DNA of 9,827 nucleotides, taken from NCBI GenBank assembly GCA_044234625.1, contig JBIIIP010000109.1, positions 1 to 9,827 on the forward strand. Direction: 5' to 3'. The DNA is from CACORA01 sp044234625. GTDB lineage: Bacteria > Planctomycetota > Planctomycetia > Pirellulales > UBA1268. Below, piece after piece: positions 1 to 7,500 of the stretch (position 1 is the stretch's first letter; each line of letters opens with the position of its first letter). Position numbers and translations under genes: made by a program. A model generated the notes under the pieces. That model was not told where the DNA came from. It searched no databases and saw only the letters and a program-made list of their open reading frames with translations.

Positions 1-2
1 CG

Positions 3-1469
3 TGGCCGACGCCCGACACGAACGAGGCTCATTACCTGACGCGGGCCCGGCACGCCGCCGATCCCACGTGGGCGGTCGGTGATTTTTTCCTCGAATCCCC
101 CGAGGCCCACGGGCTGTTCGCCGCTGCCTTGGGGCCGGTGGCGGTCGGCTGGTCGCTGGATGCCGCGGCCTGGTGCGGCCGCATCGCCGGCTGGCTGTTG
201 CTGGCGGGGGCGTTTGTCCATGTGGCACGGGCCACCCTGCCGGGCGCGTGGACGCGGCTCTTGGCGGCGGCGATCTTTTCGCTGGCGCTGCGGCACACGA
301 CCGCGGCCGGCGAGTGGCTGATCGGCGGCTGCGAGGCGAAGGTGTTTGCCTGGGCGGGCGTGCTCTGGGCGGCGGGCGAGATCGCCCACGACCGCTGGGG
401 GACCGCTTGGGCAGGACTGGGCGCCGCGACGGCCGTGCATGCGGTCGTGGGCGGCTGGGGCATGGTGGCGGCGGCGCTCGCGGGGTGTGCGCTCGGCAGC
501 CGGGTCAGGGTGGGCTGGCTGATCGCCGGTGTGGCGCTCGCGGCGATCGGTGTCGTCCCGGCGTTGATGCTGACCGTCGGCGCGGACGCCTCCATCCGGG
601 CGGAGGCCGCGCGGATCTACGTGGCCGAGCGGCTGCCACACCACCTCCTGCCGCGCACGTTCGCCGACGGCATGATCGCCCGGCACCTGCTGGCGGTGCT
701 CGTCTGGTGGCTCCTTGAGCAGCAGTTGCCCGAATCTCCGCCGCGCCGTCGCCTTCACGGCCTGACGCTCGCGGCGTTGATGATCTCGGTCTCCGGCTGC
801 CTTGTCTCGCTCGCCGAGCCCGTGGCACCGGCGTCTGCCTACGCGTTCTTGCGGTTTTATTGGTTTCGTCTGGCCGACGGTCTCGTGCCCCTGTCGCTGG
901 CGATCACCGCGGCCGCCTGGCTGGCTGGCCCCGGGACCGCGTTGACCGCGCCGACCGCGGTTGGCCCGCCCCCCTGGACGCGGTGGGCCGTGGTCGCCCT
1001 CCTTGCCCTCGATATCGTCCACGAGAGCCGTCACTGGCCGGTGAGCGGACGAGACGACATGCCGGCCCGCAGCGATCGCCACGTGCAGGCATCCGCCTGG
1101 CGCGACACGTGCGCGTGGATCCGCGACCACACGCCGGCCGATGCATGCTTCATCGTGCCGCGCATGGCGGGTAGTTTCGTCTGGCGGACGGGCCGACCGG
1201 AGGTCGCCTGCTGGAAGAACGTGCCGCAGGGGCCGCAATCCCTCGTCGACTGGCGGCGGCGGATCATCGACTGCTACTCGCGCGATGGGTCGATGAATGC
1301 CCTCGAACAGCATGCGTCAGCGCTCGGTGCCGAACGGCTGGCCGCCGTGGCCGACCGCTACGGCGCCAGCCATGCGATCGTGCCTGTCGGGGAGACGGGG
1401 CTCGAAGCCCCGCGGTTCACCCGGCTGCATGCCAACGCCACCTACGCCGTGTACGGGATCCACCCATGA
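3..1469 (+). CDS. Polytopic membrane protein with soluble C-terminal domain (5' partial)
   Basis: The reading frame is open to the left edge, so the true start lies outside the window; 488 residues are visible. The first residues (WPTPNEAHYLTRARH, then VGDFFLES) look like a conserved N-terminal region and are not spurious read-through, so I do not accept the internal TTG at 129 as the start. About nine or ten hydrophobic stretches follow through roughly residue 335, for example LLLAGAFVHVARATL, VFAWAGVLWAAG and LIAGVALAAIGVVPALML, which indicates an inner-membrane protein. The last ~130 residues are soluble and hold WRDTCAWIRDHTPADACF, then FVWRTGRPEVACWKNVPQG. From memory this combination resembles the DUF6798-type family of planctomycete membrane proteins, which has no known function; that assignment is unverified. 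The NEAHYL opening also recalls large membrane glycosyltransferase-like proteins, but I see no catalytic motif. Its stop overlaps the next gene's ATG, so the two are probably co-translated. Confidence 0.88.
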   Translation, partial: WPTPDTNEAHYLTRARHAADPTWAVGDFFLESPEAHGLFAAALGPVAVGWSLDAAAWCGRIAGWLLLAGAFVHVARATLPGAWTRLLAAAIFSLALRHTTAAGEWLIGGCEAKVFAWAGVLWAAGEIAHDRWGTAWAGLGAATAVHAVVGGWGMVAAALAGCALGSRVRVGWLIAGVALAAIGVVPALMLTVGADASIRAEAARIYVAERLPHHLLPRTFADGMIARHLLAVLVWWLLEQQLPESPPRRRLHGLTLAALMISVSGCLVSLAEPVAPASAYAFLRFYWFRLADGLVPLSLAITAAAWLAGPGTALTAPTAVGPPPWTRWAVVALLALDIVHESRHWPVSGRDDMPARSDRHVQASAWRDTCAWIRDHTPADACFIVPRMAGSFVWRTGRPEVACWKNVPQGPQSLVDWRRRIIDCYSRDGSMNALEQHASALGAERLAAVADRYGASHAIVPVGETGLEAPRFTRLHANATYAVYGIHP

Positions 1470-2134
1470 CGGCCATCGACGCGGTGGTGTTCGATCTCGA
1501 CGGTCTCCTCGTCAACACCGAGGAACTCTACCAGCACGTCGGCGGGGAGCTCCTGCGGCGGCGCGGCCGCGTGTTCGACGGCGACCTGCTCGATGCGATG
1601 ATGGGCCGGCCGCAGCCGGTGGCCCTGGCCACGATGATCCAGTGGCATGGCCTCGACGACACGGTCGCCGGGCTCGCCGCGGAAACACGGGAGATTTTCA
1701 CCGGGCTGCTCGACACGCAGCTGGCGACGATGCCCGGGGCGGTGGCGCTGGTGTCGCGGCTGGCGGCGGCAGGCGTGCCGTGCGGCGTGGCCACGAGTAG
1801 CGGTCCCGACTTTGCCCGCGACGTGCTCGGCCGCGTGGGACTCCGGCCCAGGTTTCAGTTCGTGCTCACGAGCGCCGATGTCACGCTCGGCAAACCGCAC
1901 CCGGAGATTTATCTCGAGGCGGCCCGGCGGCTCGGCGTCGCCCCGGCGCGGATGCTCGTGCTCGAGGATTCGCAGGCCGGATGCACCGCCGCCGTGGCTG
2001 CGGGGGCCGTGGCCGTCGCGGTGCCGGGCGGCCACAGCCTGCGGCACGACTTCACCAACGCGCGGTTCGTAGCCGACTCCCTCGCCGACCCGCGGATCGC
2101 CGCACTCCTCGGCTGGGAGCGAGCCACCAGTTGA
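1466..2134 (+). CDS. HAD-superfamily phosphatase / beta-phosphoglucomutase-like hydrolase
   Basis: A 222-residue cytoplasmic HAD subfamily IA enzyme with all four motifs. Motif I is VFDLDG, with nucleophile D10 and acid/base D12. Motif II is ATSSG (T110/S111). Motif III is the lysine of LGKPHPEIY (K143). Motif IV is VLEDSQAG (E167, D168). Residues of about 15-85 between motifs I and II form the helical cap expected of the beta-phosphoglucomutase and phosphoglycolate phosphatase group. The family hydrolyses or transfers phosphate on small phosphorylated metabolites using Mg2+. The exact substrate cannot be read from sequence, and sugar phosphate is the default guess. After motif I the usual D-[ST]-E is N17-T18-E19, a variant I associate with planctomycete homologues. 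The ATG overlaps the TGA of the membrane-protein gene (ATGA at 1466-1469), which supports translational coupling, and no strong Shine-Dalgarno is visible. Length is normal for the family. Confidence 0.95.
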   Translation: MTAIDAVVFDLDGLLVNTEELYQHVGGELLRRRGRVFDGDLLDAMMGRPQPVALATMIQWHGLDDTVAGLAAETREIFTGLLDTQLATMPGAVALVSRLAAAGVPCGVATSSGPDFARDVLGRVGLRPRFQFVLTSADVTLGKPHPEIYLEAARRLGVAPARMLVLEDSQAGCTAAVAAGAVAVAVPGGHSLRHDFTNARFVADSLADPRIAALLGWERATS

Positions 2135-2144
2135 GTGAGCGCGC

Positions 2145-2167
2145 CTCGCGAGCCGCCTGCGTGCGGC
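2145..2167. terminator. Possible weak hairpin between convergent genes
   Basis: The 37-bp gap between the convergent HAD and small-protein genes holds the palindrome CTCGCGAG and a stem GCCGC, loop CTGCGT, stem GCGGC (2152-2167). There is no T tract on either side, so it is not a classical intrinsic terminator. It is listed only because some transcription end is needed in this gap or nearby, and the hairpin would work in both directions. Confidence 0.22.
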
Positions 2168-2171
2168 ACGA

Positions 2172-2486
2172 TCACAGCCCCACGCCAAGTCGGGCGGCCT
2201 GGATGCGGAGCGCTTTCTCGAAGGCGGGAAACGGGTATTCCGTCCGGCGCCCGACGGCCCACAGGTAGGTCGAATCGACGAGTTTTCCCGGCAGCCGGCC
2301 GGCCCGAACGAGGGTGGCCACTTTTTCCACGAATGCCTTCTCGGAGGGCAGCCGGGTACGGAGGCCGACGTTGAGACGGTCTTCGAGCCCGGCCACGTTT
2401 GCGCGGCCGGCGGGTTCGGCGGCCGGCAGCGCGACAGGGTGCGCCAGGGCGAGGACAAGCCAGACGAGTGCTGTGTGGCGAGACAT
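2172..2486 (-). CDS. Small putative secreted protein of unknown function
   Basis: A 104-residue protein. The N-terminus MSRHTALVWLVLALAHPVALPAAEP has a short basic start, a hydrophobic core and an A-A-E type cleavage region, so it is probably exported. The mature part is about 80 residues, mostly helical and charged. It contains the pattern LEDRLNVGLRTRLPSE, then a central helix (FVEKVATLVRAGRLPGKLVDSTY without gaps), a WAVGRRTEYPFPAFEKAL block and a terminal RIQAARLGVGL. I recognise this style (L-P-S-E..F, L-V-D-S-T-Y-L-W-A, P-F..F-E-x-A-L) as a small planctomycete hypothetical family, from memory only. No catalytic motif is visible. It starts 26 bp after the tyrS stop on the same strand, so it is probably the last gene of that operon. 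There is no clear Shine-Dalgarno (CAGCACTCC precedes the ATG). It is a real gene by codon pattern, signal peptide and position, but its function is unknown. Confidence 0.8.
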   Translation of the reverse strand: MSRHTALVWLVLALAHPVALPAAEPAGRANVAGLEDRLNVGLRTRLPSEKAFVEKVATLVRAGRLPGKLVDSTYLWAVGRRTEYPFPAFEKALRIQAARLGVGL

Positions 2487-2512
2487 GGAGTGCTGACAGG
2501 CCGGAGCCTGTG

Positions 2513-3790
2513 CTACAGGAAACGGGCCAGGGCGTAGGACTTCTTGCCCGAGCGGAGGACGAGCGTGGAGGCGCCTGCCAGGTCCCGCGGGGTGAGCCGA
2601 TGCGCCGCATCGGACACGCGGCGGTTGTTGACGTAGGCGCCTCCCTGTTCGATCGTGCGGCGAGCCGCGCCCCGGCTTTGCGCCAGGCCCGTGGCTTCGA
2701 GGGCCTCGACCAGCGGCAGCCCCTCGCCTTCGAGCACGGTGCGGGGAAACTCGCGGCTGGGCACGTCGGCGAAGATCTCGCCGAGGGCCGCATCATCGAG
2801 GCTCGTGATCTCCGCGCCGAAGAAAATTTCCGTTGCCTGCCGCGCGGCGGCTAGTCCGGACTCGCCGTGCACCAGCCGCGTGAGTTCCTCCGCCAGCCGC
2901 TTCTGCGTGTCGCGGGCCGCGGCGTCGGCAGCCCGCTTCCGCTCGTAGGCGGCCAGCTCGTCGAGCGGCAGTTCCGTGAGCCGGGCCAGGCAACGGCCGG
3001 CGTCGTCGTCGTCGAGATTGATCCAGTATTGGAAGAAACGGTAGGGGCTCGTGCGGCGCGGGTCGAGCCAGACGGCCCCGGACGCCGTCTTGCCCATCTT
3101 CGTGCCGTCGCTCTTGGTGAGCAGCGGGCAGGTGATGCCGTGGAACTCGCGAGACCGCAGCCGGCGGCCGAGCTCGATCCCGGCGGTGATGTTGCCCCAT
3201 TGGTCGCTGCCGCCGATCTGCACGCGGCAGTCGAGCGCGTCGGAGAGATGGACGAAGTCCCAGGCCTGCAGGAGCATGTAGCTGAACTCGGTGTAGGAGA
3301 GGCCGCCGTCGCGGTCGAGCCGGCTTTTGACCGAATCCTTGGCGAGCATCTGCGACAGGGGCACGTGCTTGCCCACGTCGCGGAGGAATTCGAGGTAGCC
3401 CACGCCGCACATCCAATCGCCGTTGTTCACGACATGCACCCGCTGGCCCCCGGCCGCGAGGAGGCCCCGGATCTGCCGCTCCACGCCGGCGATGTTGGCG
3501 GCCAACTCGGCAGGGGAGAGCAGGTTGCGCTCCTCGCTGCGGCCGCTGGGGTCGCCGATCATGCCCGTGGCGCCGCCGACCACGGCCACCGGCTCGTGCC
3601 CGGCCGCCGTCACCCGGCGGAGGAGCATGACCGCCACGAGGTGGCCCACGTGCAGGCTGTCGGCCGTCGGGTCGAAGCCGGCATACACGCGCCGTCCCGG
3701 CGTGGCGAGCCACTGCCGCAGGGCCACCCGGTCGGTGCACTGGTGCACCAGACCGCGGGCCTCGAAATCGGCGAGAAGATCGCTGGTCAT
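2513..3790 (-). CDS. tyrS: Tyrosyl-tRNA synthetase (class Ic)
   Basis: This enzyme charges tRNA-Tyr with tyrosine using ATP and is cytoplasmic and essential. At 425 residues it matches the usual bacterial TyrRS of about 420. The Rossmann catalytic core carries YAGFDPTADSLHVGHL with the HIGH signature as H47-V-G-H50, the VGGATGMIGDPSGR loop (71-84), the tyrosine-binding YTEFSYMLLQAWDF segment (166-179), QIGGSDQWGN (191-200) and the KMSKS loop as K231-M-G-K-T235. The C-terminal ~70 residues form an S4 RNA-binding domain (LPLVEALEATGLAQSRGAAR, then GGAYVNNRRV). The ATG at 3788-3790 starts right at the conserved N-terminus. A GGTGA-like Shine-Dalgarno sits about 7 nt upstream and overlaps the ispD stop. 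The gene lies 7 bp after ispD and 26 bp before the small secreted-protein gene. No T-box leader is visible upstream, as expected for an internal operon gene. Confidence 0.98.
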   Translation of the reverse strand: MTSDLLADFEARGLVHQCTDRVALRQWLATPGRRVYAGFDPTADSLHVGHLVAVMLLRRVTAAGHEPVAVVGGATGMIGDPSGRSEERNLLSPAELAANIAGVERQIRGLLAAGGQRVHVVNNGDWMCGVGYLEFLRDVGKHVPLSQMLAKDSVKSRLDRDGGLSYTEFSYMLLQAWDFVHLSDALDCRVQIGGSDQWGNITAGIELGRRLRSREFHGITCPLLTKSDGTKMGKTASGAVWLDPRRTSPYRFFQYWINLDDDDAGRCLARLTELPLDELAAYERKRAADAAARDTQKRLAEELTRLVHGESGLAAARQATEIFFGAEITSLDDAALGEIFADVPSREFPRTVLEGEGLPLVEALEATGLAQSRGAARRTIEQGGAYVNNRRVSDAAHRLTPRDLAGASTLVLRSGKKSYALARFL

Positions 3791-3797
3791 GCTCGGC

Positions 3798-4538
3798 TCA
3801 CCGCCACATGTCGTCGTTTGCGAACGGGTGCGCGGGGCCCGAAAGCTTGGGGGCCGGAAGGGCCTTCAGGGCCTGCTCCGCAAGTTTCAGATCTTCTCGC
3901 GACGTGATCTTGATGTTGATCGGGGAGCCGGGCACGACCGTCACCCGGTGGCCCATCGACTCCACGAGCTGCGCCTCGTCGGTAGGCTGGCTGCCATGGC
4001 CCGCCGCGAAGGCCTTCGTGAGCAGGTCGCGGGAGAAGACCTGCGGCGTCTGTGCCTCCCAGAGGCCCGAGCGATCGACGGTCTCTGCGATCAGTGAATC
4101 GGCTCCCACCCGCTTCAGCGTGCCGGCCACTGGAATAGCAAGGATCGCGGCACCGGTCCGCGATCCAGCCGCGAACACGCGGTCGATCCAGGGCTGGGCG
4201 ATGCAGGGGCGGGCCGCGTCGTGAACGGCGACCATGTCGATGTCGGCGGCGAGTTTTTCGAGGCCCCTCCGCACCGACTCGGCGCGGTGCGATCCACCTT
4301 CGGCGAGCGTCACGCCCATGAAGGCGAGGTTGGCGCCGAACTTCTCCAGGAAGGCCTCCCGGTCCTCCGGCGCGACCACGATCACGACCTGCTTGACATC
4401 GGCGCGCTCAAGAAATTTCTCGGCCGCATGCATCCACACCGCCCGGCCGGCAAGCGGCGCGAACGGCTTCTTGTAATTCGCATCCTGGAAGCGGCTGCTC
4501 TGCCCGGCTGCGGCGAGAATCACTCCGAAGGCGGGCAT
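3798..4538 (-). CDS. ispD: 2-C-methyl-D-erythritol 4-phosphate cytidylyltransferase
   Basis: This enzyme catalyses the third step of the MEP isoprenoid pathway, joining MEP and CTP to give CDP-ME plus pyrophosphate in the cytoplasm. At 246 residues it is close to the family's 225-240. The nucleotide-binding loop is GVILAAAGQSSRF (5-17) with R16 and K23/K24. The CTP/MEP site shows RAESVRRGL (85-93) and VAVHDAARP (103-111, D107). PVAGTLKR (136-143), EAQTPQVF (161-168), TDEAQLVE (186-193) and INIKITSREDL (207-217, K210) are all typical IspD signatures. A short extra tail ends PFANDDMWR. I place the start at the ATG of 4536-4538, directly before the conserved PAFGVILAAAG. An upstream in-frame ATG at 4649 would add 37 unconserved residues inside the VWA gene. 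AGGTG lies about 8 nt upstream. The start overlaps the VWA stop by 19 bp, and tyrS follows after 7 bp. Confidence 0.97.
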   Translation of the reverse strand: MPAFGVILAAAGQSSRFQDANYKKPFAPLAGRAVWMHAAEKFLERADVKQVVIVVAPEDREAFLEKFGANLAFMGVTLAEGGSHRAESVRRGLEKLAADIDMVAVHDAARPCIAQPWIDRVFAAGSRTGAAILAIPVAGTLKRVGADSLIAETVDRSGLWEAQTPQVFSRDLLTKAFAAGHGSQPTDEAQLVESMGHRVTVVPGSPINIKITSREDLKLAEQALKALPAPKLSGPAHPFANDDMWR

Positions 4539-7500
4539 GCGTCGATCACCTGGTCCATCGCGGCTTTCAGCAAGGCCTTCGCACCGGGCTTGTCGTGCAG
4601 CCATTCCGCGAACGATTCGCCGTGTTGCACATAAAGTTGCAGGAGCCACTCCGGAGCGGACGTGAGCATCCAGCCGCGGAATTGCAGCCAGCGCGGGTTG
4701 GATGCTCCATACACCTCACGGGCGACCCAGCAGAGGGCGCCTGCGCCGCCTGCACCGCCAGCGCCAGCGCCGCCGGCGGCCACACCACCAGCGCCTGCGC
4801 CGCCGGCCCCTGCAGCACCCGCGCCTGCGCCACCGGCACCCGCAGCACCCGCGCCTGCGCCACCGGCACCCGCAGCACCAGCACCAGCGGCACCGGTGCC
4901 TCTTGCGCCAGCACCCAAGAAGTTGAACTGCGTCACGTCGCCAACGCCTGAAAACAGCGGCGTGCTGGTAATCCGGACATACCTCCGATCGGCGGAGACA
5001 ACGGCCCGGGCGAACAAGTTAACGCCTTCAGGCAGCGTTGTGATGACTGGCTGGTAGCCGACCGCTCCACCGCGGAAGAACGGCATCCCCGGCGGCGTGC
5101 CGCCCCGGCTTCGGGAAAGGGATTCCACTGCCGTCGGGTTGACGAGGCCAGCCAACTGCTGGGCGAGGATGGCTCGGCTGACCTGCTGCTGCACGACCAC
5201 ATCCTGCGCCACCTGGGCGTCGGCGAGCGGTTCGTGCCGCCGGCCGTCGGGCAGGTCGATGGTAAACAGTGAATCCTGGGCTCCGAGGGGAATATGGCGG
5301 CGGAATTTCTGTTCGCGGTCGGTGCCGCGGTGGAGCGTCAGCTCGGCGGTGATCGTGCCGGCGGCGACGGTGCCCCACGCCCGCCGGACGAGGATCTGGT
5401 AGGTGCCGGGAAACGCCTGGGCAGCGACATACCGTTCTCGCTGCGTCGATTCACCGGCGGTCAGGGCCGCGTCGGCAAACAAGACGCCGCCCGACGTCGA
5501 CCGCGGCGCGGCCAGTGAGCAGACCGTTCCAGGCGGCTCCTCGACGAGGAGGTCGATGTCGGCATCGCCCGTCCACGACAGGTCGAGCACGAGGTCGCGA
5601 ACCAGCGCGGCATCGATCGCGCGGCGAAACGACTCCGCAGCCGAAGGCTCGCCCTCCTTCACCAGTCGGTCGATCGTGGCTTTCGCCAGACGAGCGGCCC
5701 GATCGGGAACGTCTTTCTGGTCCAGCGGCCATTCGCTTTGCAACACGCCGACACAGGCCCATTGCAGGGTGGCCGCGTCGTCGGTGCGGGCCGCCAGCGT
5801 CATGGCGAGCGCGAACGCCTCGCGGTTCGTCGGCTCCAACTGCACCACTTGCCGGCAGAGGCGGATGGCCTGATCCACCGACCCGAAGCGGGCCAGGTAG
5901 TTGGCCAACTGGAGCAGGTCGATCGGGGTCAACGCGAAGTCGGCCAGCGAGAGAAGGGCCCGCTCGACCTCGTCGCGGGGTTTGCCGTCGGCCTCGAGGG
6001 CCACCGCGAGAGCCTCGAACATCCAGGTTTCGCCGTGGCCCGTCTCGATCACGGCACCGATCAGGTCGGCAGCCCGGCCGAACCGCCCAGCCTTGCCAAG
6101 TTCGGCCGCGGAGACCCGCACACGGGCCAGGCGGATGGCGAGGTCGTCGGCGTCGAGCGGCGAACCATCGGTGTCCGAGCCGGGGGCGAGGTAGGTGCGG
6201 ATCGCGAGGCGGATGTTATCGCCATCGGTGATCGAGGCCGGCAACCCGATATCGAGTCCACTCCCCTCGGGCGCGTTGTCCGCCGGCGATTCCGTCCGCC
6301 GCGGGGCATCTGCAGGCTTCGTCTTCGCGGCCACCCGCTCGCGGGCATCGGCCACTTGGAACATGCCGCCGCCCATCCCGCCACCGCCCATCCCGCCGCC
6401 CATCCCGCCACCGCCCTGGCCGCTGTTCACGCCCCCGGCCCCGCCCAGGCCGCCGCCTGTTTGGAAGGGATTGAGGCCGCTGCTGGGGTTCACCGGCAGG
6501 ACGAGGTCGGCAACGGGATAAACCTTTACCACGAGCTGCTCGGCAGCCTTGTCTTTCGTCGTGATGAGCAGCACCTCGTCCTTGACGAGGTAGGTGAGAT
6601 CCAGGTCGCCGAGAAGCAGCCGCAGGGCCGACCGTAAGGCGATGCCCGACACGCTTTTGGTGACCGGAGCCTCGAGGTCGATGCCGGCATCCTCGAAAGC
6701 CTTGGTGTCGATCTCGACCGGAATGCCCTGGGCATCCTCGATCTGCGCGATCACGTCGCGCAGTGGCGTCTCGGTGAAATCGAAGTTCTCCACCTTGCTG
6801 TCGAGCGCCTCGTAAATCTGCTTTTCGTTCGAGCCCGGGTTGGCCAGGTCGACCGACTTGTATTTCTCTCGTTTTGCCGTGAGTTCCCTCCACGCATCCC
6901 GGCCCGGGTAGCGGATCGCCGGCTCGTCGGGGAAGGGAATCGCGGCCATGTCGACGAGGTGGAGCGAGTCCATGAAGCCGCGCTGTTGGTCCCGGCGGGT
7001 GCGGTAGTTTTCCGTGTCGTATTCGAGGATCCTCGCCACCAAGGGCGCCGTCCGGCCGATGACACGAGCGGTCATCGGCACGCCCTGGATCGCGTACAGA
7101 GGCGGAGCCTCCTCGGCGATCTGCTCGGCGGCGATCCGTTCGGCCTCGATGAACTTGGAAGTCGTGGCTGAGCCCTTGGCGATCGCTTGACCATCGACGA
7201 CCGCCGGGTAGGCCTCGTCCAGCGCGTAGCCGATGCGGATTCCCTCGGCCACGAGGGCGTTGTAGCGGTTGGTGAGCTGCTTGATCCGCTCCTCCCGGCG
7301 CTGGAGTTCACCGTCGAGCCGCATCCGCTCACGGCCCACGGCCGCCCGGCGTTCAGCGGCCAGGTCGCGCTCGGTCTTGTCCCGTGACCGCACGATCGCC
7401 TCGCGCACGCTGATCTCGATCTGCCGCACGAGTCGCTCGCGCATCGTGGCATCGAGGTCGTCGGATTGGGAGACGAGCAACTGCAGATCCTTGAGTTCCT

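Noticed and set aside
129..131. TTG at 129 as start of the membrane protein
   Set aside because: The frame stays open to the window edge with conserved-looking residues (NEAHYL, FFLES), so the gene is better read as truncated by the window.
2867..3907. A 346-codon plus-strand open frame opposite tyrS and the ispD 3' end
   Set aside because: It is antisense to an unmistakable tyrosyl-tRNA synthetase and has no motif; it is explained by high GC at third codon positions.
4539..4649. Longer ispD start adding 37 residues
   Set aside because: The extra residues lie inside the VWA C-terminal coding region and precede the conserved IspD N-terminus; the ATG at 4538 fits the family.
4733..4915. Tandem repeats considered as a CRISPR array
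   Set aside because: There are no unique spacers; the units are contiguous, in frame and encode a Gly/Ala linker.
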